Shown here: positions 1 through 7,500 of the stretch, piece after piece
How positions within the stretch are numbered: position 1 is the stretch's first letter
Layout of the letters: each line of letters opens with the position of its first letter
From: JBCCXZ01 sp965228005
GTDB lineage: Bacteria > Planctomycetota > Planctomycetia > Pirellulales > Lacipirellulaceae
DNA: 64,000 nucleotides
Reading direction: 5' to 3'
Assembly: GCA_965228005.1 (NCBI GenBank)
Contig: CBDDGV010000003.1
Location: 1,302,001 to 1,366,000, forward strand
Position numbers and translations under genes: made by a program
Notes under the pieces: generated by a model
Databases searched by the model: none
What the model was told of the DNA's origin: nothing
The model's input: the letters and a program-made list of their open reading frames with translations, nothing else

Positions 1-2
1 AT

Positions 3-194
3 CAGGAAGAGAAAAGAGCTTCAGGGAATTCATGGGAAGGCTTTACAGATGCCTATAGAGAGAAGCGACTCGAAGAGTGCGATAACCGGTTCTATGAATT
101 GTCGGAAAAGGCGACAGTCGCAGACCTGTTGGCCCGATACATCTTGGACAATAGGGCAACCTTTCTGAGAGATGAGACCGGACATTCACAGTGA
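3..194 (+). CDS. 3' fragment of an unidentified gene
   Basis: An open frame enters from the left edge and ends at the TGA at 192-194, giving 63 residues of a C-terminus. The fragment is hydrophilic and charged, with a helical feel around 'EKRLEECDNRFYELSEKA', and shows no signal or membrane segment. I do not recognise a family. Composition is less GC-rich than the neighbouring genes, so it may belong to a laterally acquired or fast-evolving gene. The start lies outside the window. A chance open frame of this length is possible; amino-acid composition favours real coding. Confidence 0.5.
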   Translation, partial: QEEKRASGNSWEGFTDAYREKRLEECDNRFYELSEKATVADLLARYILDNRATFLRDETGHSQ

Positions 195-314
195 TCGAAG
201 GATCATTGAGTATCCACTGCGTCAACTATGAGCTGCCAGTTGGCTGGAGGAAACTAGGACTCTAGGACTCAATAGCTAACCTTCCTTCGGCAGTAGATCA
301 AGAAGTCGAGTTGT

Positions 315-1109
315 ATGCCTTTCAACTTCTTCCGCAACCGCCGGCGGCGGCGTTGGTTGGTTGAGCCGTTCCCGGCGGAGTGGACCGGTTGGCTCGAAGA
401 CGGGGTGTGGCACTACCGGTACCTCACCGAGGCGTTGCGCGACCGGCTGCACGATGTGGTGACGGTGCTGGTGCACGAGAAGGAGTGGACCGGCGGACGC
501 GACTACGAGGTGACGCCCCGGATGCGGGTGGTGATCGCCGGGCAGGCGGCGCTGCTGACCGCGGGGTTCAGCGAGCCGTACTACTTCGACCGGCTGAACA
601 CGGTGATCGTCAACCCGGGGCCCTACCAGCCGCGGACGAGTGCGCTGGCCGAGCGGCTGGGCGGCGACGACGACCCCTTCGACGGCGACGACCGCGAGGG
701 GGAGTCGTGGCAGGGCGGGCCGGTGAAGCTCTCGTGGAGCGTGGTGGAAGAAGAGGGCCGCGACCCGGAGTACACGAGCAACCTGGTGATGCACGAGTTC
801 GCCCACCATCTTGACGGCGTGGACGGCGACACGACCGGCACGCCGCCGATCAACGACCCGCGGTTCGAGGAGCACTGGCGGCACGTGACGGAGAAGGAGT
901 TCCGCCGCTTGCAGCGGCGGGCGCACCGGGGCCAGCCGACGCTGCTGGACGACTACGGCGCGTCGCACCAGGCGGAGTTCTTTGCGGTTTCCACCGAGTG
1001 CTTCTTCAACAGCCCGCACGATCTGGCGATCGAGCACCCGGAGCTGCACGGGGTGCTGTGCCGGCTGTATGGGCAGGACCCGCGGGAGTGGCTGCCGGAG
1101 ATGGTGTGA
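315..1109 (+). CDS. mtfA: MtfA-type zinc metallopeptidase (family M90)
   Basis: Predicted cytosolic zinc peptidase of 264 residues, a normal length for the MtfA/M90 family. The zinc site is visible as HEFAHHLD (His160, Glu161, His164), and the downstream AEFFAVSTECFF block supplies the third ligand, most likely Glu221. In enterobacteria MtfA binds the Mlc repressor and so touches glucose uptake; whether that role holds in this phylum is unknown, so only the peptidase assignment is firm. An Arg-rich stretch (residues 8-13) follows the ATG. No strong ribosome binding site precedes the start. The gene stands alone upstream of the Bax-inhibitor gene, about 130 bp away. Confidence 0.87.
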   Translation: MPFNFFRNRRRRRWLVEPFPAEWTGWLEDGVWHYRYLTEALRDRLHDVVTVLVHEKEWTGGRDYEVTPRMRVVIAGQAALLTAGFSEPYYFDRLNTVIVNPGPYQPRTSALAERLGGDDDPFDGDDREGESWQGGPVKLSWSVVEEEGRDPEYTSNLVMHEFAHHLDGVDGDTTGTPPINDPRFEEHWRHVTEKEFRRLQRRAHRGQPTLLDDYGASHQAEFFAVSTECFFNSPHDLAIEHPELHGVLCRLYGQDPREWLPEMV

Positions 1110-1240
1110 TTGGCCCAAAGTGAGCCGTCGCTTCGGTTTTTTGTGGGGCGGATTCTTATTGGCTCCGGGTCGGACAGGTTCTAGGATTAAGAAAATGCGG
1201 GTCTTACGTACTCCGTCCCCCCCACCGAAAGGTCGTTGCG

Positions 1241-1957
1241 ATGCAAGCCGCTGAGAACCCTTACCAGTCTTTCGGGATGCCCATCGCGGCGGAAGCCGCG
1301 GTCGAAGACCGGGCGAGCTTTATTACCAAGACCTACCTGCACCTGGCGGGGGCGATCTTGGCGTTCATCGCGTTGTGCGGCTTCCTGCTGAGCCTGCCGA
1401 TCACGGGCGAGCTGGTCGAGAAGCTGTTCTCGATGCAGTGGGGCATGCTGCTGTTCTTCGGCGCGTTCATGGCCGTGAGCTGGATCGCGAACAGCTGGGC
1501 TCAGTCATCGACGTCGCTCTCGACGCAGTACGCGGGTCTGGGGCTGTACGTCGTAGCCGAGGCGCTGTTCTTCACGCCGGTCCTCTATATCGCAAGCAAC
1601 TACGCGGGGCCGGAGATCATCCCAACGGCCGGGTTCGTGACGCTGGGCATGTTCGCTGTGCTGACGGCGATCGTGTTCATCACGCGGACCGACTTTTCGT
1701 TCCTGCGGGTGGTGTTGATCTTCGGCGGGATCGCGGCGTTCGGGTTGATCGTCTGCGGGCTGATCTTCAACTTTGCCCTCGGGCCGATCTTCACCTACGC
1801 GATGATCGCGCTGGCGTGCGGCTACATCCTGTACGACACGTCGAACGTGCTGCACCACTACCGCATCGGTCAGCACGTGGCGGCCTCGCTGGCGTTGTTC
1901 GCCTCGGTGGCGCTGCTGTTCTACTACGTGCTGCGGCTGTTCATGGACCGGGACTAA
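1241..1957 (+). CDS. Bax inhibitor-1/YccA family membrane protein
   Basis: 238-residue integral membrane protein with about seven hydrophobic segments following a short cytosolic N-terminus, matching the BI-1 (UPF0005; YccA/YbhL/YetJ) family in length and pattern. Characteristic pieces are the 'FITKTYLHLAGAILAF' entry into the first helix, and the acidic-residue-bearing last helices around 'YILYDTSNVLHHY' with a final 'MDRD'. Family members are calcium-leak channels or modulators of membrane proteases such as FtsH; the precise role here is inference. It converges on the thiolase gene, with only 17 bp between the two stops and no clear hairpin. Confidence 0.88.
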   Translation: MQAAENPYQSFGMPIAAEAAVEDRASFITKTYLHLAGAILAFIALCGFLLSLPITGELVEKLFSMQWGMLLFFGAFMAVSWIANSWAQSSTSLSTQYAGLGLYVVAEALFFTPVLYIASNYAGPEIIPTAGFVTLGMFAVLTAIVFITRTDFSFLRVVLIFGGIAAFGLIVCGLIFNFALGPIFTYAMIALACGYILYDTSNVLHHYRIGQHVAASLALFASVALLFYYVLRLFMDRD

Positions 1958-1974
1958 GTGAGGCTCCCTGAGAA

Positions 1975-3108
1975 CTAGAAGCGGACGAACCGCAGGAGCA
2001 GGGCCATGCCCTGTCCTCCTCCGACACAGAGCCCGGCGACGCCCAGCGCGCCGGGCTCGTTTTGTTGGGCCAGGCGGTCGTGAGCGGTCATCGCCAGCCG
2101 GAGGCCGCTGGCGCCGAGCGGGTGGCCCAGGGCCATGGCTCCGCCCCAGGCGTTGATGCGGTCGGCGGGGAGCTTGAGCTCCTCGGCCGAGGCGACCACC
2201 TGGATGGCGAACGCCTCGTTGATCTCGTAGGCGGCGATGTCGTTGGGTGCGAGGTTGTTCCGCTCGAACAGCTTCCGGATGGCGGGCACGGGGCCCATGC
2301 CCATCAGTTCCGGCTCGACGTGGGCGACCGCGGCGTCGACGATCTCGACCGCGTCGGTTACGCCGAGTGACTTGGCCAGGTCGTGCTCGACGACCCACCC
2401 GCTGGTGGCGCCGTCGGTGAGCGGCGAGCTGGTGGCCGCGGTTACTACGCCGCCCTCGGCGAAGGCGGGTTCGAGGCTGGCCATCTTCTCGCGGTTGGCC
2501 GGGTAGCGGATGAACTCGTCGCGGTCGACGAGGTACGGGTGGACCTGCCGGGCGTAGTCTCCCCGCTCGTAGGCGAAGTGGGCCTTCTCGTGGCTGAGGG
2601 CTGCGAGGTCTTCCTGCGCCTCGCGGGTGATGTGCGGGTACCGCTGGGCGACCTCCTCGGCGGTGTTGCCCATGGCGATGTACGCCTGCGGGCACTGCTG
2701 TTTGATGCTGCCCGACTCGGAGAAGTTGGCCCCGCGGCGGGGCACGCGGCTCATCGACTCGAGCCCGGCGGCGAGGTAGACCCCGCCCCGGCCGAGGGTG
2801 ACGCCTGAGGCGGCCATCGCGGCGGCTTCGAGGCTGCTCGCGCAGAGCCGGTTGACGGTCGCACCGGGGGCGTCGAGCCCGGCGCCCAGCGCCGCCATGC
2901 GGGCGAGGTTGTAGCCCTGCTCGCCCTCGGGGTAGGCGCAGCCGACGATGAGGTCTTCCACGCCGTGCTCGACGAGCTCCGGGTGCGCGGCGACTTGTGC
3001 CCGCAGGAGCTCGACGAGCAGGTCGTCGGCGCGGGTGTCTTTGTAGGCGCCTTTGAAGGCTCGGCCGAAGGGCGTCCGGAGTCCGCCGGTGAAGAGGGCC
3101 CGTTTCAA
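1975..3108 (-). CDS. Thiolase (acetyl-CoA / 3-oxoacyl-CoA acyltransferase)
   Basis: 377-residue thiolase, last gene of the kamA operon. All catalytic elements are present: nucleophilic Cys89 in 'NRLCASSLEAA', the NEAF box (297-300), His329 in 'ALGHPLGASG' and the C-terminal acid/base Cys361 in 'LCVGGGQG'. The start is TTG at 3108, preceded by a GGAG ribosome binding site. Degradative thiolases split 3-oxoacyl-CoA with CoA to acetyl-CoA and a shorter acyl-CoA. Next to a CoA-transferase this could be an acetoacetyl-CoA thiolase (AtoB) or a 3-oxoadipyl-CoA thiolase (PcaF); the sequence alone does not tell these apart. A 260-bp gap with a large inverted repeat separates it from the preceding operon gene, so it may have its own promoter or be reached by read-through. 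Confidence 0.9.
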   Translation of the reverse strand: MKRALFTGGLRTPFGRAFKGAYKDTRADDLLVELLRAQVAAHPELVEHGVEDLIVGCAYPEGEQGYNLARMAALGAGLDAPGATVNRLCASSLEAAAMAASGVTLGRGGVYLAAGLESMSRVPRRGANFSESGSIKQQCPQAYIAMGNTAEEVAQRYPHITREAQEDLAALSHEKAHFAYERGDYARQVHPYLVDRDEFIRYPANREKMASLEPAFAEGGVVTAATSSPLTDGATSGWVVEHDLAKSLGVTDAVEIVDAAVAHVEPELMGMGPVPAIRKLFERNNLAPNDIAAYEINEAFAIQVVASAEELKLPADRINAWGGAMALGHPLGASGLRLAMTAHDRLAQQNEPGALGVAGLCVGGGQGMALLLRFVRF

Positions 3109-3147
3109 GAGTTACTCCGGTTGTTTGCTTGGGCTAGGTGGGGATGA

Positions 3148-3357
3148 ACCACGGAGGCACGGAGGACTCGGGGAAGACTACTGACAGGATAACAGGATCG
3201 GCGGGATGTACAGGATCAAGAAACAGGGGAACACTAGTCGTCGCTAATCTGCACTAATCAGATCAGTGTCGATTAGTGCTGATTAGTGTTCCCATCTCTT
3301 CCCTTCATCCTGTCGATCCTGTCATTCTCTTCTCTGTGTCCTCCGTGCCTCCGTGGT
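3148..3357. repeat. Composite inverted repeat made of three nested phrase pairs
   Basis: The outer arms are a perfect 20-bp inverted pair, ACCACGGAGGCACGGAGGAC at 3148-3167 and its complement at 3338-3357. Inside lie a second pair built on ACAGGAT / ATCCTGT (about 3184-3220 and 3306-3333) and a third built on CTAATC / GATTAG, with GGGAACACTA and its near-complement at the ends (about 3225-3292). Each arm contains its own short phrase about twice. The whole could fold as one long interrupted hairpin in the gap between the CoA-transferase B and thiolase genes. No open frame, transposase or target duplication is evident. Confidence 0.85.
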
Positions 3358-3367
3358 GCAACAAAGT

Positions 3368-4012
3368 TCAGTCGGCGAGCAGCTCGTCCGGTAGGCCGAG
3401 GTCGGCGCGGGTGACGCCGTCGGCGAGGGCCTCGACGCGGAAGGCCGTGCCGGTGGGCGAGAAGATGCCCAGGTCGGTGACGACGGTGGTGACGACGCCC
3501 TTGCCCGTGAGCGGCAGGTCGCACTCCTTCATGAGCTTGCACTGCCCGCTCTTGGAGAACTGGTTGAGCATCACGATGATCTGCTTGGCGCCGTTCACGA
3601 GGTCCATGGCGCCGCCCATGCCGGCGACCTTCTTGCCGGGGATCATCCAGTTGGCGAGGCTGCCTTCGACATCGACCTGCATGCCGCCGAGGACGCAGTA
3701 GTCAATGTGCCCGCCGCGGATGATGCCGAAGCTGGTGGCGCTGTCGAAGTAGCTGACGCCCTTCTGGACGGAGATGCTCTCCTTGCCGGCGTTGATCAGC
3801 GTGGGGGAGATGGTCTCCGGCGTGGGCCGGCCCTCGACGCCGAGGACGCCGTTCTCGGAGTGGATGAAGACGTCGCGGTCGGCGGGCATCCGCTGGGCGA
3901 TGAGCGTCGGCATGCCGATGCCCAGGTTCAGGCTGCAGCCGTCGCCGAGCATGGCGATGATCTGGTCGGCCATCTGCTCTTTGGACCAGCCCTTTACTTG
4001 CGTCGCGGTCAC
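3368..4012 (-). CDS. 3-oxoacid CoA-transferase, subunit B
   Basis: 214-residue beta subunit of a succinyl-CoA:3-oxoacid type CoA-transferase (family I). The catalytic glutamate is Glu53 in 'SENGVLGVEG', which carries the thioester intermediate in this family; the glycine-rich 'NLGIGMPTLIAQ' precedes it. The start chosen is GTG at 4012, because GGGAGGGG lies just upstream and the length then matches the family; a longer reading runs into the kamA C-terminus and is not supported. Subunit A is not adjacent but lies on the other side of kamA (5561-6277), an unusual split. Substrate could be acetoacetate or 3-oxoadipate; the operon context makes 3-oxoadipate the more interesting possibility (inference). 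Confidence 0.9.
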   Translation of the reverse strand: MTATQVKGWSKEQMADQIIAMLGDGCSLNLGIGMPTLIAQRMPADRDVFIHSENGVLGVEGRPTPETISPTLINAGKESISVQKGVSYFDSATSFGIIRGGHIDYCVLGGMQVDVEGSLANWMIPGKKVAGMGGAMDLVNGAKQIIVMLNQFSKSGQCKLMKECDLPLTGKGVVTTVVTDLGIFSPTGTAFRVEALADGVTRADLGLPDELLAD

Positions 4013-4035
4013 GGTGTTGCCCCTCCCGGGGTGGC

Positions 4036-5436
4036 CTAGAGCTGCGAGAGCTGGATGCCGAGCCGCTTGCCGAGCACGTCGCGCTGCTCGGCGGGCAGGT
4101 TGGGGTTCACGGTGCGGATGGCGTCGCAGACCATCTTCTCGCGGGTCGCGGCGTCTTCCCAACGCTTCTGGGCCTCAGGCGAGAGCCGGTGCAGCGGGTC
4201 GAAGTAGAGGAACAATGCGTCGGGCTTGACGTTGGGCGCCCGCCAGACGGAGATTCCATTCTCTGCGTCGTAGTGCTCGTAGGAGGCGACGTGCCGCTTG
4301 CCGCCGCCGCCGGGGGCGTCGCAGACAAACGTCGGCGTGTTGAAGCCGGCCGTCATGCCGCGGAGACGCTTCTCGATCTCGACGCCCTCGCCCAGCGTGG
4401 TGCGGAGGTGCTCGCAGCCGGGCACCATGTCGTGGATGTAGACGTAGTACGACTGGATGTTGAGGAAGGAGAGCTTCTTGGTCATGAGGATCATGGTCTC
4501 CTCGCAGTTGTTGACGCCCTCCTGGAGCACGGCCTGGTTGCGGACCAGCACGTTCTCTGCGTAGAGCCGCTCCATCGCGTCTAGGGTCCACTGGGTGATC
4601 TCGCGCGGCGACGAGAAGTGGGTGTGGATGACGACCTGCTTGTTGAGGTCGCGGCCCTTGCGGTGGACGCCCAGCAGGGCCTCGAACCACTTGTCGTCGT
4701 CGGTGACCTTCATCGGCAGGATCGCGACGCCCTTGGTGGCGTAGCGGATGCGGCGGATGTTGGGGATGTCGAGCAGCGTTTCGCCGATGTGCGAGATCTG
4801 CTTGTGCGTGAGGTTGAAGGCGTCGCCGCCGGAAATCACCACGTCCTCGATCTGCGGGTTGCTGCGGAGGTAGTTGAACGCCGGCTCCCAGTTGGCCATG
4901 TTGGCGCCGTAGGTGTCTTTCTCGACCAGGTCGGTCGAGCCGCCGATGATGCGGCTGCGGGTGCAGTAGGCGCAGTAGACGGGGCAAGTCGTGAGCGGCA
5001 GGAACAGCACCTTGTCCGGGTAGCGGTGCGTGAGCATCGGCACCGGGGCGTCCTCGTCTTCGCTGAGCGAGTCGGCCAGGTAGAACGGGTGGTCGGGCAG
5101 CATCTGCGAGCCCAGCGGCAGGAACTGCTTCCGCAGCGGGTCGTCGACCGGGTTGTCCCAGTCGATGAGCGAGAAGACGTAGGGCGTGATGCGGATGTTC
5201 ATCGGCGCCAGGTGCAGCCCGTCCTGGATGTCGTCAACGAGGGCGTCGCTGAGGCGGTCTCCGAGCGCTTCTTTCACCTTCTTCAGGCTCGTGACCGCGT
5301 TGCGGGCTTGCCAGAGGTGGTTGCCGAAGTCTTCCCGTGAGACGTCGCTCCAGGCGGGCACCTCGCGCCAGAACTCGTCGTCGCGGAAGACGCGGTGGTC
5401 GGGGGAATCGATCGTCGGCTCGTTGACCTTCAACAT
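4036..5436 (-). CDS. kamA: Lysine 2,3-aminomutase (radical SAM, PLP)
   Basis: 466-residue radical-SAM aminomutase that converts L-lysine to L-beta-lysine. The [4Fe-4S] cysteines are C151, C155 and C158 in 'TTCPVYCAYCTR'; the SAM-binding 'ISGGDAF' follows at 201-207. PLP lysine is Lys380 in 'DAPGGGGK'. Asp336 and Asp373 sit with the same 37- and 7-residue spacing as the clostridial enzyme's substrate-binding Asp293, Asp330 and PLP Lys337 (numbers from memory), which argues for lysine rather than glutamate as substrate. It is longer than the EF-P modifying homologue EpmB, and no efp or epmA lies nearby. ATG start at 5436. Flanked by the two CoA-transferase subunits, so a catabolic role is likely. 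Confidence 0.92.
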   Translation of the reverse strand: MLKVNEPTIDSPDHRVFRDDEFWREVPAWSDVSREDFGNHLWQARNAVTSLKKVKEALGDRLSDALVDDIQDGLHLAPMNIRITPYVFSLIDWDNPVDDPLRKQFLPLGSQMLPDHPFYLADSLSEDEDAPVPMLTHRYPDKVLFLPLTTCPVYCAYCTRSRIIGGSTDLVEKDTYGANMANWEPAFNYLRSNPQIEDVVISGGDAFNLTHKQISHIGETLLDIPNIRRIRYATKGVAILPMKVTDDDKWFEALLGVHRKGRDLNKQVVIHTHFSSPREITQWTLDAMERLYAENVLVRNQAVLQEGVNNCEETMILMTKKLSFLNIQSYYVYIHDMVPGCEHLRTTLGEGVEIEKRLRGMTAGFNTPTFVCDAPGGGGKRHVASYEHYDAENGISVWRAPNVKPDALFLYFDPLHRLSPEAQKRWEDAATREKMVCDAIRTVNPNLPAEQRDVLGKRLGIQLSQL

Positions 5437-5560
5437 GGCAGTGCCCTGGGGCTGACGGTTGGTTGGTGCTGGGTGTTGATCCTGGTGATGCCGGAGGGCG
5501 GTTCGCCGTGGGGGCCCGCATTCATCTTATTTGCGGGCCTTGGGCCGGTCGAACTTCCGC

Positions 5561-6277
5561 TCACGACTCCGTATCCGCGTAAACGGGTATCTCGATCACG
5601 TTCTCGTAGTCGGTTCCTTGGTAAATCCGTTGGACGAAGATGCCCGGCAGGTGGACGTCCTCGCCGGGGATACCGCCGAGGTCGACGAGTTCTTCGACCT
5701 CGACGATGGTGGTCTTGGCGGCCATCGCCATCAGGGGCGAGAAGTTGCGGGCCGTTTCCTTGAACCACAGGTTGCCGTAGGTGTCGCCCCGTTGGGCTTT
5801 GATGATCGCGAAGTCGGCCTCGAGCGGGTGCTCGAGCAGGCAGGGGCGGTCGAAATCGCGGACCTCCTTGCCCTCGGCGACCACGGTGCCGTAGCCGGTG
5901 GGCGTGTAGAAGGCGCGGATGCCCATGCCGGCGGCGCGGATGCGTTCGCTAAACGTGCCCTGCGGGGTGAGGTGCACCTGGACGTCGCCGGCGAGCATCT
6001 GCTCCTCAAGGTCGGGGTTGCCGCCGACGTAGGAGCAGGTGGCCTCGGTGATCTGCCGGTTCTTGAGCAGGATGGCCAGCCCGCGGCCGGAGTTGCCGAT
6101 GTTGTTGGAGATGGCGTGGATGTTCTTGATGCCGCGGCGGGCGATCTCTTTGATGCTGTTCTCGGGGATGCCGCAGAGGCCGAAGCCGCCGCTCATCAGG
6201 CGGATGCCGTCGGTCAGGTCGTGCAGCGCGGCCTGGGCGTCGGCAAAGACCTTGGTTTGGTTGGGGGCTGCGTTCAT
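5561..6277 (-). CDS. 3-oxoacid CoA-transferase, subunit A
   Basis: 238-residue alpha subunit of a family I CoA-transferase. The diagnostic glycine-rich 'MSGGFGLCGIPENSI' block near residue 30 binds CoA; 'EATCSYVGGN' and 'GTFSERIRAAG' are also typical. The ATG at 6277 overlaps the stop of the preceding aminotransferase gene (ATGA), indicating translational coupling and fixing the start. The 124-bp gap downstream leads into kamA. Together with the product of 3368-4012 it should form the active enzyme that moves CoA from succinyl-CoA onto a 3-oxoacid. Homologues are AtoD/ScoA (acetoacetate) and PcaI (3-oxoadipate); I cannot separate these by eye. Confidence 0.9.
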   Translation of the reverse strand: MNAAPNQTKVFADAQAALHDLTDGIRLMSGGFGLCGIPENSIKEIARRGIKNIHAISNNIGNSGRGLAILLKNRQITEATCSYVGGNPDLEEQMLAGDVQVHLTPQGTFSERIRAAGMGIRAFYTPTGYGTVVAEGKEVRDFDRPCLLEHPLEADFAIIKAQRGDTYGNLWFKETARNFSPLMAMAAKTTIVEVEELVDLGGIPGEDVHLPGIFVQRIYQGTDYENVIEIPVYADTES

Positions 6278-7482
6278 GCCGTCACCACTCCCGCGTGTTG
6301 GCGGACGACTTGTTTGAGCGCGGCGAAGGCCTCGCGGAGCCGGCTCGGCTTGGAGACCAGCGGCGGGCAGAGCACGATCATCTTGCCGCTGCTGTAGGCG
6401 TGCAGCCCGGCCTCGAACATCGCCTGCCACGCGGGCGCTTCGTCGAGGAAGTCGATCGCGGCGAGCAGGCCCCGAGAGCGGATCTCCCGCACGCCGGCCA
6501 TTGCGGCGATGCCTTCGAGTTCTTCTTGGAACACGGCTTCCAGCTTTGCCTTGTTCTGTCGGAAGGCGTCGTCGGTCATCAGGTCGATCACGGCCCCCAA
6601 CGCCGCCAGCCCCAGCGGGTGAGCGTAGCTGGTGAGCCCACAGGCGAGCTTCTCCTCTTCGTAGAACTTGGCCACGCGCGGGCCGGTCCACACGGCCCCG
6701 AACGGGACGAAGCCGCCGGAGATGGCCTTGGACAGGCAGAGCAGGTCGGGCTGCAGACCATCGTACGCCTGGAAAGCGAAGTCGGGCCCGGTGCGGCCGA
6801 AGCCGCAGAGCACCTCGTCGAGGATGAGCAGGATGCCGTGCGCACGGCAGAGCTCTGTCAGGCGGTCGTACCAGGCTTGCGGAGGAATCGTGACGCCGTT
6901 GGCGCCGGTGACCGTCTCGACAATGCAAGCGGCGACCGATTCAGGGCCCGCCGCGGCGATGATCTCGCGGGTGGCCGAGAGGTCGGGGTCGTCGCCCGGC
7001 TCGGGGATGCGGACCGTCCACTCGTCGACGGTGCGGTGCGGCGCGTTCCGCCAGTCGCCGGTGACCGAGAGGGCGCCCAGTGAAGAACCGTGGTAGCTCT
7101 TGCGGCGGGCGAGCACCTTGGGTCGGCCGGTCACCTGGCGGGCCATCTTGAGCGCGTTCTCGACCGACTCCGAACCGCCGACCGTGTAGAACAGCTTGCC
7201 GCCGGGCAGGCCGATCAGGTCGCACAGGCGTTGCGAGACGCGCTGCTTCAGCTCGAAGCTCGACTTGGGCGAGGCGATCGGCATCGCGTCGAGCTGGGCG
7301 TGGATCGCCTCGCGGACCTCGGGGCACGAGTGGCCGAAGTTCGTCTGGAAGCTGGTCGAGACGAAGTCGTACACCCGCCGGTCGTCCTGGAGGACGAACT
7401 CGTCGTGCTCGGCCCGCTTCACCGGGAACAGCTCGCCGGTCGGCTGGTTGCACCAGGTGAAGTAGTAGGGTCGGCTCGACAT
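6274..7482 (-). CDS. Class III aminotransferase (first, CoA-transferase-coupled)
   Basis: 402-residue PLP-dependent class III aminotransferase. The cofactor aspartate is in 'LILDEVLCGFGRTG' and the Schiff-base lysine in 'LCLSKAISGGFVPFGAV'. The N-terminus is unusual for the class: 'YYFTWCNQPTG' replaces the usual 'GxGxxLxDxxG' lead-in, and the protein is shorter than GABA or ornithine aminotransferases. The ATG at 7482 lies 18 bp after the second aminotransferase gene, and its stop overlaps the CoA-transferase A start. Tight coupling to an enzyme acting on a 3-oxoacid suggests that this aminotransferase makes the oxoacid from a beta-amino acid (inference), for example 3-aminoadipate or acetyl-beta-lysine. 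Confidence 0.86.
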   Translation of the reverse strand: MSSRPYYFTWCNQPTGELFPVKRAEHDEFVLQDDRRVYDFVSTSFQTNFGHSCPEVREAIHAQLDAMPIASPKSSFELKQRVSQRLCDLIGLPGGKLFYTVGGSESVENALKMARQVTGRPKVLARRKSYHGSSLGALSVTGDWRNAPHRTVDEWTVRIPEPGDDPDLSATREIIAAAGPESVAACIVETVTGANGVTIPPQAWYDRLTELCRAHGILLILDEVLCGFGRTGPDFAFQAYDGLQPDLLCLSKAISGGFVPFGAVWTGPRVAKFYEEEKLACGLTSYAHPLGLAALGAVIDLMTDDAFRQNKAKLEAVFQEELEGIAAMAGVREIRSRGLLAAIDFLDEAPAWQAMFEAGLHAYSSGKMIVLCPPLVSKPSRLREAFAALKQVVRQHAGVVTA

Positions 7483-7500
7483 GGAACGGTTCTGCGCGGT

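Noticed and set aside
3148..3357. CRISPR-like array
   Set aside because: Repeats are inverted and nested rather than direct and regularly spaced; there are no spacers or cas genes.
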